Positions 44,196 through 53,064 are shown, counted from the first letter of the stretch. The stretch: DNA of 64,000 bases from AP-15 sp963797115 (GCA_963797115.1 CAWCOH010000001.1:806001-870000), one strand, 5' to 3'. Notes: generated by a model from the letters alone, not told the origin. Program-made: numbers and translations.

Positions 44196-45361
44196 AAGCC
44201 TTTCCTCTTCCGATGCGCCTGCGCTTCGGCGTCTCGATAACCCGCTGGTGCCGAGGGGGCCGCGCGTGCGACGCCGGCAAGCAGGGCGGCCTCGGCAATG
44301 TCCTCGCCCGTGGCCGTAAAGCACTGATAACGGTCGGTTTTCGCTCGTGGCACGCATTCGACGGGACCTTTGGCGCGCACCCATTTGACCAACGAAGCAA
44401 CCGCGTTGGACGATTGAGGTTTAATTCCCGACAAACGAATGGTTCGGTCGGCGATCACCCAGGTCGCCGCGTTCGGCGCATCGGTAACGATCCCCCGGAC
44501 CACCGCGGATGATATCGGTTCGGATGAAGCCGGGTCAGCAGGGACGTTGACCTGCTGCTCGGGTGAACCAGGGGGCACCGGGACGTTCTCCGCCGGTTCA
44601 ACCGTACTCTGGGGCGACTTGTCCGCCACACGGTTCTGGGGTGTGACGTCGTCAGCCTCTTTAACAAGCGGTGCTTCGGTCTCGGCCGGCTGCGCCAATT
44701 GGCCGATCTCACTCTGGATCGCGCCGGGCAGCACGGACATAATCACCGCCTCGGCCGGGGGCTCCATCGCCTCGGACGCCGCCGATGAGAGTGTGGGCAC
44801 CTCGTCGCGAAACGAGGCGACGCCTGTGGTCGGCGCCGCCTCGCCGGCCGGAGACCCAGGGGCGAGGTGGAGTGTCTCAGTCCCTTCGTCGGCGTATTCT
44901 GCCTTTTCTGCAGCAGGATACTGCGCCTGGTCGGCGGCGAGAGAGGCGACCAGCGCATTCTGGCGCAGCATCAACGTTGGTTGTGGGACCGGCGGACTTT
45001 CGCCGGACGCACCATCGCGCTCGGCATGATCGGCGGCCATTTCCCCAGCTGGATGCACGAGCAGGTACGAGCCCATGCCGAAAAGAATGCCGATGGTCGC
45101 GGCAGCAACGAGCGCGACGGAGAGGAGGTAAAGGTGAGTTCCGACCCGATCCCACGCCGTTGCGGTGCGGCTCAGCGGCTGAGCGGGCGACGGCAATTCT
45201 GCCGACGAAGCGTCCGTCCGCCTGCCCGCAGTATGCGAAAACATGCTTGCGGCATCGTCCTGGACCTGTGCTTCGGCGGCGACTGCGGGCGCGTTCCAAC
45301 GAAGAAGCCGGCGTCCTTTTTTCTGACGCAGCCGTCGACCGAAAGAGGCGATCGCAAACAT
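44180..45361 (-). CDS. Single-pass membrane protein with degenerate SNase-like C-terminal domain
   Basis: The 393-residue protein has a cytosolic basic N terminus, one membrane segment (LYLLSVALVAAATIGILFGM, about residue 77), a long acidic Pro/Glu/Ala-rich linker (about 105-280) and a C-terminal domain of about 110 residues. The end reads IRLSGIKPQ, GPVECVPRAKTDRYQC, GEDIAEAALLAGVARAAP, YRDAEAQAHRKRKGLWGRK, matching the layout of staphylococcal-nuclease-like domains (the GlW end is typical), but the catalytic Arg/Glu/Arg set is not complete. It overlaps the lipoprotein gene start. Probably an envelope protein of unknown role. Confidence 0.7.
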   Translation of the reverse strand: MFAIASFGRRLRQKKGRRLLRWNAPAVAAEAQVQDDAASMFSHTAGRRTDASSAELPSPAQPLSRTATAWDRVGTHLYLLSVALVAAATIGILFGMGSYLLVHPAGEMAADHAERDGASGESPPVPQPTLMLRQNALVASLAADQAQYPAAEKAEYADEGTETLHLAPGSPAGEAAPTTGVASFRDEVPTLSSAASEAMEPPAEAVIMSVLPGAIQSEIGQLAQPAETEAPLVKEADDVTPQNRVADKSPQSTVEPAENVPVPPGSPEQQVNVPADPASSEPISSAVVRGIVTDAPNAATWVIADRTIRLSGIKPQSSNAVASLVKWVRAKGPVECVPRAKTDRYQCFTATGEDIAEAALLAGVARAAPSAPAGYRDAEAQAHRKRKGLWGRK

Positions 45362-45676
45362 TCTCTTGGTTATCTTCGTACTCGCTCCCTGAGAGCGATA
45401 ATACTCCAGTGCGCCGCTAACGTTATCGGATTGGTATGCAACGTCAATGACCGCGTTGGTGGATCGATACCGATCAATGCCAACTCGTCCGAATTCGGCA
45501 TGCTCGGCCCGACGGTTCTGCCAAATGCCAATCCCGCCAATCGGCAGCTATTTTTGCGCTGCCGAGCGGTTTTGTTTGGTCTTACCGACGGCGGACCACA
45601 CCGGCTATTGTCTGTGACCGGACCTCGCGCGCCGTGCCTATGCGGCGCCGGAGTACGGGCGTTAGTGCGCCCTCGG
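45362..45676. other. Intergenic region with a hairpin
   Basis: No gene was recognised in these 315 bases. An 8-bp stem (TCGGCAGC 45541-45548 with GCTGCCGA 45558-45565, loop TATTTTTGC) is present; it lies downstream of the DUF1330 gene and may end its transcript, though no T run follows on that strand. Confidence 0.5.
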
Positions 45677-45967
45677 CTAGCCCACGCCCTCGACGATGAA
45701 GGCGCGGCTGGTCGAGTTGGCGAGCCGGATCGGCAGTATTTTCTGGTATTCCGGCGAATGGTACCAACGCTTCACCGCCGCCGCGTCGGCGAATTCGAGG
45801 ATAACGATCCGTTTCGGCTCCGGTCCGCCTTCGACGAGTTCGGTCGCGCCGCCCCGAACCAGGAAGCGGCCGCCATATTGCGCGAGCGTAGCCGGGACCG
45901 CCGCCCGATAGGGCTCCATCCCGGTGGCGTTGGTGGTCTCGAGTTCGACGACGAAATAGGCCGTCAT
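45677..45967 (-). CDS. DUF1330 domain protein
   Basis: The 96-residue protein (MTAYFVVELETTNATGMEPY, GGRFLVRGGATELVEGG, IVILEFADAAAVKRWYHSPE, YQKILPIRLANSTSRAFIVEG) is a clear DUF1330 member, a ferredoxin-like fold of the dimeric alpha-beta barrel group with no known substrate. GGGAGGCAAGC precedes the ATG. Confidence 0.92.
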   Translation of the reverse strand: MTAYFVVELETTNATGMEPYRAAVPATLAQYGGRFLVRGGATELVEGGPEPKRIVILEFADAAAVKRWYHSPEYQKILPIRLANSTSRAFIVEGVG

Positions 45968-46310
45968 GCTTGCCTCCCGGTGCTGTCGTTTAGCAGTCCC
46001 GCAACTTACTTAAGGCCTGACACGACAGATCCAATCCTGGCGGACCGATTTGAGGATTTGGGAGGGAGAAGTACTGTGAACCCGAGAGCGAGGTCACCGA
46101 GCTTCCGCAAACGCTGCGATCCGCGCCGCGCAACGGCTCGCTTGGCTGTCGAATGAAGACGCGCTAGCCGCCATGAAGACCGGCCGCGTTCGCAAACACA
46201 TGTATCGCGGCCCGAATCGGCGCGGAAATCGATGAGCGGCTCGCTGGCCACGCCGCCGCCCTTTGGCGCTGGCTCGGCGTCCGAGCAGCGCGCTGCCGCG
46301 GAATAAAGCA
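45968..46310. other. Intergenic region, nothing recognised
   Basis: A 343-bp gap between divergent genes. A minus-strand frame at 46006-46326 (106 codons) has no ribosome-binding site and no family resemblance, so I do not call it. Confidence 0.5.
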
Positions 46311-47096
46311 ATGTCGCGGCTGTCACGGTGCCTGACGCTGGTTTTGCTCGTGATCCTGCTGCCGGGGGATCTCCTCGCGGCGGATTACGCGGACGGGCTG
46401 GCGCCGCCGGGCGTCCCGGCGATTGCCTTTCCCGCCCCCGGCCGGGCGGTCGCGGGCATCGTCATCGACATCTGGCGGGACGAGAAGTCGCGCGACCAGG
46501 CCGGCGAAGCCGAGCGCGTGATGAACCTGCTCGGGGTCGCTGCGGGTCTCTCTGTCGCCGATATCGGCGCTGGACGCGGCTACTATACGGTACGCTTCGC
46601 CCGCCGGGTCGGACCGACGGGACACGTCTTCGCCGAGGACGTCGTGCCTGATTATCTCGAACGCCTGGCGGGACGGGTCGCCAGCGAGGGCCTCGCCGGC
46701 TCGGTCACGGTCGTGCGCGGCGACCCTCACGACCCGCGGTTGCCGCCCGGATCAGTCGACATCGCTCTCCTCGTCCACATGTACCACGAAGTCCAGCAAC
46801 CCTATGGCCTGTTGTGGAACCTGCGCCCGGCCCTCCGGCCGGGGGCCCGGGTCGCGGTAATCGATGCGCGCAAACCGACGGAATCCCACGGAACGCCGCC
46901 GGACCTGCTGCGTTGCGAGCTAGCGGCAGTGGGCTACCGCCAGACGGCGCTTTACGATCTCCAGGAAGAAACCTACCTTGCCGTATTCCTTCCGCCCGTC
47001 CCGGGAACCGGCCCGGCATCGCCCGCTGCCATCCGCCCTTGCCCCGGCGACCGCTCCGACTTTAAGCCTGGCGCACCCCTCGGGGAGGGGCATTGA
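46311..47096 (+). CDS. Secreted class I SAM-dependent methyltransferase
   Basis: The 261-residue protein has a signal peptide (LTLVLLVILLPGDLLAADYA) and then a methyltransferase domain: motif I VADIGAGRGYYTVRFA, the acidic loop VFAEDVVPDYLERL, GDPHDPRLPPGSVDIALLVH and YHEVQQPYG. An exported SAM-methyltransferase is unusual because SAM is cytosolic; the same layout is nevertheless common in proteobacterial homologues, and its substrate is not known. ATG 46311 is chosen over 46263 because the signal peptide starts there. It converges on the dienelactone-hydrolase gene with one base between the stops. Confidence 0.82.
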   Translation: MSRLSRCLTLVLLVILLPGDLLAADYADGLAPPGVPAIAFPAPGRAVAGIVIDIWRDEKSRDQAGEAERVMNLLGVAAGLSVADIGAGRGYYTVRFARRVGPTGHVFAEDVVPDYLERLAGRVASEGLAGSVTVVRGDPHDPRLPPGSVDIALLVHMYHEVQQPYGLLWNLRPALRPGARVAVIDARKPTESHGTPPDLLRCELAAVGYRQTALYDLQEETYLAVFLPPVPGTGPASPAAIRPCPGDRSDFKPGAPLGEGH

Positions 47097-47097
47097 T

Positions 47098-47760
47098 TCA
47101 GGCGATGCTTGCCTTCAGAAAAGCGGACATGCGCTCCCAGGCCTGGTTGGCGCAGGCGACGTCGTAGGCGGTGCTGCGCTCGTTGGCGAAGGCGTGGGCC
47201 GCGTCGTAGCGGTAGACCTCATGCTTGACGCCGGCGTCTTTCAGCACCTTCTCGAGCTCATTGACGGCGGCGGGAGTGCACCAATCGTCTTGGTTGGCGA
47301 AGTGCCCCTGAAACGGCACCCGGATCTTGGCCGGGTCGGCAAAATCCTTGGGTGGTATGCCGTAGAAGCAGACCGCGGCGTTGACTTCATGAATATGGAC
47401 CGCCGCGGCGATCGTCAGCGCGCCGCCCATGCAAAAGCCCATTACCGCAATCTTGTCGCTGTGCTTCTGAAGTTGTAGCGCCGCCCCGCGCAGGTCCTGA
47501 TGCGTTGCTGCGGGAAAATCCAGACCGGTCATTAGGTGATTGGCTTCGTCGGGCTCGGTCGTCAGTCGGCCCTTGTAGAGATCGGGTGCCAGCGCGTTAT
47601 AACCCGCGCGGGCAAAGCGATCGGCGACCCCGCAGATCTGGTCGTTGAGGCCCCACCATTCCTGAATGACAATGATCCCAGGCCGGCCGTTGCCTGCTAC
47701 CGCCAGATAGCCGTTGGCTGCCGTGCCATCCGGCCGGGCAAAGTCAGTCATGATACCCAT
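47098..47760 (-). CDS. Dienelactone hydrolase family protein
   Basis: The 220-residue alpha/beta hydrolase has the Cys nucleophile in AVMGFCMGGALT, an acid in FANQDDWCTP and His in AAHAFANE, the triad of dienelactone hydrolases. The oxyanion-side Glu is in VIQEWWGLND. It is 16 bp downstream of an LLM gene on the same strand, so an operon is likely. Its substrate may be a lactone, but the known beta-ketoadipate-type role is only suggested by the pcaHG genes elsewhere in the window. Confidence 0.88.
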   Translation of the reverse strand: MGIMTDFARPDGTAANGYLAVAGNGRPGIIVIQEWWGLNDQICGVADRFARAGYNALAPDLYKGRLTTEPDEANHLMTGLDFPAATHQDLRGAALQLQKHSDKIAVMGFCMGGALTIAAAVHIHEVNAAVCFYGIPPKDFADPAKIRVPFQGHFANQDDWCTPAAVNELEKVLKDAGVKHEVYRYDAAHAFANERSTAYDVACANQAWERMSAFLKASIA

Positions 47761-47776
47761 ACGATACTCCTCCTGA

Positions 47777-48790
47777 TCAGGCATCTGCAAACGCAGGCAT
47801 AACCTCCCGTGTGAACAGCTCGACCGAACGCATGGCTTCGTCGTGGCTGATCGTGCCAAAGGCGAAGTCGCAGACATAGTAATTGACGCCAGTCGCCTCG
47901 ATCTCGCGGGCGAGGTAATCGCACACCATCGCGGGGGTGCCGGCAATCGCGTCACCGTGTCTTTGCAGAATGGCGAAATCCTCCGGCAGCGCTCCTTCGA
48001 GCGGAAACGGCACGTTATACTCGTGCCACAAGAGCCCCATGTGACGGCGCCAAGCCGGGTAGCCGCGCCGTGCGGTGTCGAGCGCTTCGGCCTCGGTGTC
48101 GGCGATGATGATGTGGCGGTTGACCCCGAGCAGCGGCAGATCGTCCTCCGAGCGGCCCAATTTCTTCCACTCGGCGCGATAGCTGTCGGTGATTGCGCGG
48201 ACCTGCTCGGGCGGCCGGCGCGTCACAGTGTTGGCCGCGTTGGCTGCCGCCCAGGCGACACTCGCCGGGTTGCCGAGCCCGTACCAAACCGGCAGAGGCT
48301 GCTGGGCCGGCTTCATGACGATCGGCACGTTGTCGAAATCGTAGAATTCGCCGTGGAAGGTCAGCCGGTCCTCGGTCAGCCCGCGGCGGATGACCTCGAA
48401 GGCCTCGCGAAACTGCTTGGCCCCGGTGTTGAAGTCGACGCCGTAAAAGCCGACCTCGATCGGCGAAATGCCGCGTCCGACTCCGTACAGAAACCGCCCG
48501 CCGCTCATCTGGTCGAGCATGCAGATCTCGTCGATCAGGCGTAGCGGGTGGTAGAGCGGCAGCAGATAGACCATGGGCCCAAACCGCAGCTGCCGCGTCC
48601 GCTGTGCGACCGCCGACAGAAAAACCCCGGGCGACGGCGCGTACCCCAGCGGGGTGTTGTGGTGCTCGGCGAGATGATAGCCGTAGAACCCCGCGCGATC
48701 GTAAGCCTCGATCAGCTGCAGCCGCTGCTCGAAGTGCCGGCCGAGCGGCAGACCGCTGTCGTCGAGGTGGTCAAAGATCCCAAAGCGCAT
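47777..48790 (-). CDS. LLM-class flavin-dependent oxidoreductase (copy 1)
   Basis: The 337-residue protein has the bacterial-luciferase fold: start MRFGIFDHLDDSGLPLGRHF, then YHLAEHHNTPLGYAPSPGVF, RFGPMVYLLPLYHPLRLI and DQMSGGRFLYGVGRGISPIE. LLM enzymes use F420 or FMNH2; the family is broad and the substrate is unknown. It closely resembles the next gene upstream (48961-49980), with which it forms a tandem pair separated by a repeat element. Confidence 0.88.
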   Translation of the reverse strand: MRFGIFDHLDDSGLPLGRHFEQRLQLIEAYDRAGFYGYHLAEHHNTPLGYAPSPGVFLSAVAQRTRQLRFGPMVYLLPLYHPLRLIDEICMLDQMSGGRFLYGVGRGISPIEVGFYGVDFNTGAKQFREAFEVIRRGLTEDRLTFHGEFYDFDNVPIVMKPAQQPLPVWYGLGNPASVAWAAANAANTVTRRPPEQVRAITDSYRAEWKKLGRSEDDLPLLGVNRHIIIADTEAEALDTARRGYPAWRRHMGLLWHEYNVPFPLEGALPEDFAILQRHGDAIAGTPAMVCDYLAREIEATGVNYYVCDFAFGTISHDEAMRSVELFTREVMPAFADA

Positions 48791-48837
48791 TTCTTTTCCT
48801 CGGCAGGTGACTAAACTTGCGCTGCGTCAATATGATA

Positions 48838-48920
48838 CGTCATTCCCGCGAAAGCGGGAATCCAGGGGGGCCAAGGATCGAGCGCTTGCCCTGGACCCCC
48901 GCTTCCCGCGGGGGTGACGG
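48838..48920. repeat. Dispersed palindromic repeat between the LLM paralogues
   Basis: It opens with a CGTCATTCCCGCGAAAGCGG hairpin and closes with CCCGCGGGGGTGACG. It is related to 18096-18187, in the opposite orientation. It could act as a transcription attenuator between the two LLM genes. Confidence 0.75.
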
Positions 48921-48960
48921 GTAACACGCAGGTATCAGACGCGCCATCGCAGCCCCTGGG

Positions 48961-49980
48961 TCAAGCTTCGGCAAAAGCCGGCATGACTTCTCCCGCGAAC
49001 AGCTCGATCGACCGCTTGGCTTCATCGAAGGTGATATCGCCGAAGGCCATGTCGCAGACGAAGTAGTTGATCCCGACGCCGTCAGCCTGCGCGGCGACAT
49101 AGTCGCGCGCCCCGGCCGGGCTGCCGGCAAAGCCGACGCCGTGGCGCTGCAAAACGTCGAATTCGTCGGCGAGCTCCCCCTGAAGCGGGAACGGGACACC
49201 GCGCTGCTCCCACAGCACCTCCATATTGCGGCGCCATGGCCGATAGGCGCGCTCGGCGATGTTGCGGGCCTCCTTCTCGGTCTCGGCGACGACGATGTGC
49301 CGCGTCACACCGATGCAGGGGAGCGTCTCTGGCGGCTTCCCGAGTGCGGTCCATTCGGCTTTGAACTGCTCGACGAGCGGGTGCATCGCCGTCATCGGCC
49401 GCAGGAACGAGACGAGGTTGACATCATTCTTGGCGGCCCACGGCACGGTCTCCGGCCGCGAGATGCCGTACCACAGCGGCGGGTGCGGAAGCTGAACCGG
49501 CTTCAGCACGATCGGCACGGCGTCGAACTTGTAGAACTCGCCGCGATAGGTGAGCTCGTCATGGGTGAGCCCCAGGCGGACCACTGCGAGCGCCTCCTCG
49601 TACTGCTCCATGCCGTGCGCGAAGTCGACGCCGAAGAACCCGACCTCGACCGGTGAGATGCCGCGGCCGATCCCGAGCAGAAACCGTCCGCCGCTCATCT
49701 GGTCGAGCATGCAGATCTCTTCGATCAACCGCAGCGGATGGTAGAGCGGCAACAAATACACCATCGGACCGAAGCGCAGATGCCGCGTCCGCTGTGCGAC
49801 CGCCGACAAGAAAACCCCCGGCGACGGGGCGTAGCCGAGCGGGGTCGCGTGGTGCTCGGCGAGATGGTAGCCGTAGAACCCGGCACGGTCATAAACTTCG
49901 ATCAGCTTCAGCCGCTCCTCGAAGAGCTGACCGATGGGCACGCCGCCATCATCCAAATGGTCAAAGATCCCGAAGCGCAT
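48961..49980 (-). CDS. LLM-class flavin-dependent oxidoreductase (copy 2)
   Basis: The 339-residue protein begins MRFGIFDHLDDGGVPIGQLF and repeats all the blocks of copy 1 (YHLAEHHATPLGYAPSPGVF, DQMSGGRFLLGIGRGISPVE, ELFAGEVMPAFAEA). The long shared blocks mean a tandem gene duplication. Clear differences in the substrate-side region (GISRPETVPWAAKNDVNLVS here, GLGNPASVAWAAANAANTVT in copy 1) suggest diverged specificity or redundancy. Confidence 0.88.
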   Translation of the reverse strand: MRFGIFDHLDDGGVPIGQLFEERLKLIEVYDRAGFYGYHLAEHHATPLGYAPSPGVFLSAVAQRTRHLRFGPMVYLLPLYHPLRLIEEICMLDQMSGGRFLLGIGRGISPVEVGFFGVDFAHGMEQYEEALAVVRLGLTHDELTYRGEFYKFDAVPIVLKPVQLPHPPLWYGISRPETVPWAAKNDVNLVSFLRPMTAMHPLVEQFKAEWTALGKPPETLPCIGVTRHIVVAETEKEARNIAERAYRPWRRNMEVLWEQRGVPFPLQGELADEFDVLQRHGVGFAGSPAGARDYVAAQADGVGINYFVCDMAFGDITFDEAKRSIELFAGEVMPAFAEA

Positions 49981-50600
49981 TTTCCTGCCTCCCGGGGCGG
50001 AAACGCCGCCGCAGCTCGCGCCACCTTACCCCGACCTTGCTCTACCACACGGCCCTTCCGGATCGCCAGCGTTCACCGACCACCGGGGCGAGGGTAGCCG
50101 GCAGCCCATCCGGACCTTCTCATGGAAGGCCGCGTTGCCACCCTCGGCATCAGCCGCGCGGTGTCGAATGCATGCTAGTCACGTCAGAGCCCCGAAAGCC
50201 GATACGCATCTGCTTCTTCGGAGACAAGGGGAAAAATCGCCGCCCCAATTTCGTCTTGACCCGGCCATCCGCGCCTTGGTCGGTCGAAACAGAGCATGGA
50301 TACGCGGATCAAGCTCGTACAAGACGATCTGGGATAGTCTGTCGCCAGTCTGACACAAACCAGCCTTGCAACAGAAGTTCCTGGACAGCCTTGCCGTCGT
50401 TTGGGGGTCCCGTATCGGGAGTTGTTTGAGGTTTGCACCGCATCTGAGGCATGGGCACGTGAAACCGCAGCAGTGACGGCGCTGATCCAAATGAGGCATG
50501 AATGTCGTGGTGGCACCAACCGTCGAAAAATTGGCTCCCTGAGGCACTTGGACCGACTAAGCATGCGGGCGGTATGGTGCCAATAAGGCCGGTCTCGCCC
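49981..50600. other. Intergenic region with degenerate repeat
   Basis: No gene was recognised in these 620 bases. A block near 50250-50275 (CTTGACCCGGCC, GCGCC) looks like a worn copy of the repeat family seen around the GIY-YIG gene. Minus-strand frames of about 120 codons overlap it without family support. Confidence 0.5.
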
Positions 50601-52415
50601 TCAGGCCGCCATCGCCTCCGCTGAGGGGCGCCGCCGGAGCTGGACGCCGAGCCTTGGCGTGGTGACGACGCTGACGTAACTGCCCTCGTACTCGACGATG
50701 TAGCGCCGGTCGAGCAGGGTCTCGAGATGCGGCCGGGCCTGCTCCTCGACTCTGTCGCGTCGCAGCGGCCGCTCCAATGTGGTGAGGAGTGCCGCGCATG
50801 CCGGCGTGAGGACGAAGAAGCGGTCCTTCGCGCAGTTCCGGGTATCCTCGACCAGCAGCATGCCGTTCCCGAGGGGCATCGAGCGAAGAAGGGGCGGGTC
50901 CTTGTGCTCGGCCCAGAGCTCTCGCCAGCGCTGGACCGCCCGGCCGAAGCGCAGCTGCAGCTTTGTGTTGTCCAGCAGCTCCGTCCGATAGGACCCCTCG
51001 AAATGGTAAGCGATATCGTTCAAGAGGGCGCCGTCCGGGTACAGCCGGCGATACGCCGGCAAAGGCCTGACGTCGGCTATCCCGTAGGCCTCCGGCCGCG
51101 CATGGTAGGGGCTGTAGCGGTCGATGCGTATGCGCCCGTAGCCGCTAGGCGGCAGCAGGTGCACCACATGAGGCAAGAGGCTGATCATCGCCTCGTAGTC
51201 CTCTCGCGTCTCGCCCGGCACGCCGGTTAGGATGTTCCAGGAGACGTGAATCTGCCGCGAGGCGCAGTCCCGCAGGAGCCTGATGTTCTGGAGACCGGTC
51301 ACGCCCTTCGCCAGATGGGCCAGGACGTTGCTCGAGAAGGACTTGATTCCCGGCTGGATCATGACAACGCCAGCCCGCACGAACAGGTCGAGGTCACTCG
51401 CCCTCAGATTGGCCTTGACCTCGTAGAAGATGTCGAGACGCTCCTCACGCTCCGCGAGCGCTGGCAGCACGTCGTTGCGGAACTCGTGAGGCATGATGTT
51501 GTCGGTGGCCTGGAAGCGCTTCACGCCATAGCGATGCGCGAGCCCGTAGAACTCGTCGACGCACCGCCCCGTCGACTTCCGGCGGTAGCGGATCTCGAGC
51601 CCGTTCAGGCCACAGAAAGTGCAGTGGCTCTTGACCCCGAACCAGCAGCCTCGCGACGTTTCGACTGGCAGGAACGTGGGCAGGGACGCGGGGAAGAGCT
51701 CCTGCTCGACCAGCGGTGCAAGCTGCTCGAAATAGTCGTCGAACGCCGGGGTCGCGACACGATCGAGATCGAAGATCGATTCGCAAGCCACCACTTTCTC
51801 CGACGGCAGCTCTCCCCGGTCCAGATATTTCGAGCAGAAGGCCGGGAACCTCTCGTCCGCCTCGCCGGAGAAGATGTGGTCGAACACGTCCACGAGGCTC
51901 GCCAGCGCCTCGCCCATCGGGTTGCTGGCGTTGCTGCCGCCGAGGACGATGAGGAGGTCGGGCCGTAGCTGCCTCAGCCGCCGCGCAATCGCGATGCTCG
52001 AGAGGCTTTGCTGGAAGACCGAGCTGAAGCCGACGATCCGCGGCGCCCTTGCGAGGATCGCCTCGACCGTGCGCTCGACGAACGCAGCGACGACCGACCG
52101 GCAGCGAGCGAGCTCGGCGTCCGAGATCGCGCCGCCTTCGTAAGCCGGGCACTCGACGGCTGCGGTCTCTTCTGCGCCTGGAAAGGCGGCATCGCGAAAG
52201 ATCGCCTCGCCACGTAGCTCGACGATAGAGGAGGAGGAGATCCGCTGATAGAGATCAAAGCCGGTACTGGCGGCTAGCTCGAAGCTCGCATAAAGGACCG
52301 AGGTCCCAATGCCCCGCCTCCGACACCCCGCCGCAAGAATGCTTGGACCCAGCGCCGGGTAGGCGAGATCCGAGAAGGGCGGCACCACAAGCAGCACCGA
52401 AACGCCGCCACGCAT
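50601..52415 (-). CDS. RiPP-maturation radical SAM protein with B12-binding-like N-terminal domain
   Basis: The 604-residue protein has a B12-binding-like N-terminal domain (VLLVVPPFSDLAYPALGPSI, about 1-190) and a radical SAM core whose cluster motif is VETSRGCWFGVKSHCTFCGL, a CX7CX2C rather than the usual CX3CX2C. This spacing and the SRGCW...HCTFCGLNG string match the 'RiPP maturation radical SAM protein 1' group (TIGR03975, from memory), which modifies peptides with leader sequences. The C-terminal 90 residues (FFVLTPACAALLTTLERPLR, LLDRRYIVEYEGSYV) look like a winged-helix leader-recognition domain. GAGGAGGGAG precedes ATG 52413-52415. A candidate precursor ORF lies 177 bp upstream on the same strand. 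Confidence 0.88.
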   Translation of the reverse strand: MRGGVSVLLVVPPFSDLAYPALGPSILAAGCRRRGIGTSVLYASFELAASTGFDLYQRISSSSIVELRGEAIFRDAAFPGAEETAAVECPAYEGGAISDAELARCRSVVAAFVERTVEAILARAPRIVGFSSVFQQSLSSIAIARRLRQLRPDLLIVLGGSNASNPMGEALASLVDVFDHIFSGEADERFPAFCSKYLDRGELPSEKVVACESIFDLDRVATPAFDDYFEQLAPLVEQELFPASLPTFLPVETSRGCWFGVKSHCTFCGLNGLEIRYRRKSTGRCVDEFYGLAHRYGVKRFQATDNIMPHEFRNDVLPALAEREERLDIFYEVKANLRASDLDLFVRAGVVMIQPGIKSFSSNVLAHLAKGVTGLQNIRLLRDCASRQIHVSWNILTGVPGETREDYEAMISLLPHVVHLLPPSGYGRIRIDRYSPYHARPEAYGIADVRPLPAYRRLYPDGALLNDIAYHFEGSYRTELLDNTKLQLRFGRAVQRWRELWAEHKDPPLLRSMPLGNGMLLVEDTRNCAKDRFFVLTPACAALLTTLERPLRRDRVEEQARPHLETLLDRRYIVEYEGSYVSVVTTPRLGVQLRRRPSAEAMAA

Positions 52416-52592
52416 GTCTCCCTCCTCATCAGAACCCAGAGGACGGGCGGGTCACCGACCGCTCCCCCCTGTCTCATGTCGTGGCCATGGGCAATGAACG
52501 ATTAAAAAGGGCATCGCCCGACCCCCGCCTGGACGGGATGACGTGCGAGGAGCCGAGGCGGCGTGCGCTGGTGTCGCGTGCCCGGCCTGCTA

Positions 52593-52802
52593 TTATGATA
52601 CCGGGATGACAACCGGAACGATCAGCACGAGCGACTGGGCGTCGGGTCGGGTATTGGCAATGATGGTGTCCCGGATCTGCGCTGCGACCTGCTCGTCCAC
52701 GACGAGGTCCGCCTCCCGCAGCGCCTTCTGCGGGTCTGCCATAAAGCGGTCACGATAATGGGCGATCGTCGGACAATCTCTTTCCAAAGGCTGTTGGATC
52801 AA
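52593..52802 (-). CDS. Candidate RiPP precursor peptide (leader plus hydrophobic core)
   Basis: The 69-codon frame begins at TTG 52800-52802. The middle reads RDRFMADPQKALREADLVVD, similar to nitrile-hydratase-like leader peptides (an R..RFmaDPqkAL pattern), and the end IIANTRPDAQSLVLIVPVV followed by IPVS is strongly hydrophobic with no Cys and few Ser/Thr. NHLP leaders commonly end with an NT...HLVLP-like stretch, which this resembles. The TTG has poor spacing to its ribosome-binding site; a GTG at 52809 in another frame has a near-ideal one (AGAGGAG) and codes FDPTAFGKRLSDDRPLS before a stop, so a one-base frameshift near 52752-52760 may have occurred. Role is inferred from position beside the maturase. 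Confidence 0.6.
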   Translation of the reverse strand: MIQQPLERDCPTIAHYRDRFMADPQKALREADLVVDEQVAAQIRDTIIANTRPDAQSLVLIVPVVIPVS

Positions 52803-53064
52803 AGGCCACTGGAATGTCTCCTCTTCGCGTCCCGTGAAGGCAAGTTAACCGATATTTCCCAGATGAGCTAGTCTGGTATCTGCAAGTTTGCTCCTCGGCC
52901 GATTTTCGGTTAATCGGGACACTCCTCTGATCGCGGATACCGGGTGGAGAGGCGACCAAAGCCCGGTCGGCGGGGCTGATCCGGATTCCTTCGGCTCTGT
53001 CGGTCGATGCTAGATCCGTATAATCCCGTCTGGAATCGCGATAGGGCTTCCGAAACGAGTTCCT

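Noticed and set aside
45541..45565. Hairpin as a strong terminator of the DUF1330 gene
   Set aside because: It lies about 110 bp beyond the stop, and the T run is in the loop, not after the stem.
46006..46326. 106-codon minus-strand frame
   Set aside because: No ribosome-binding site or family match; overlaps the start of the methyltransferase gene.
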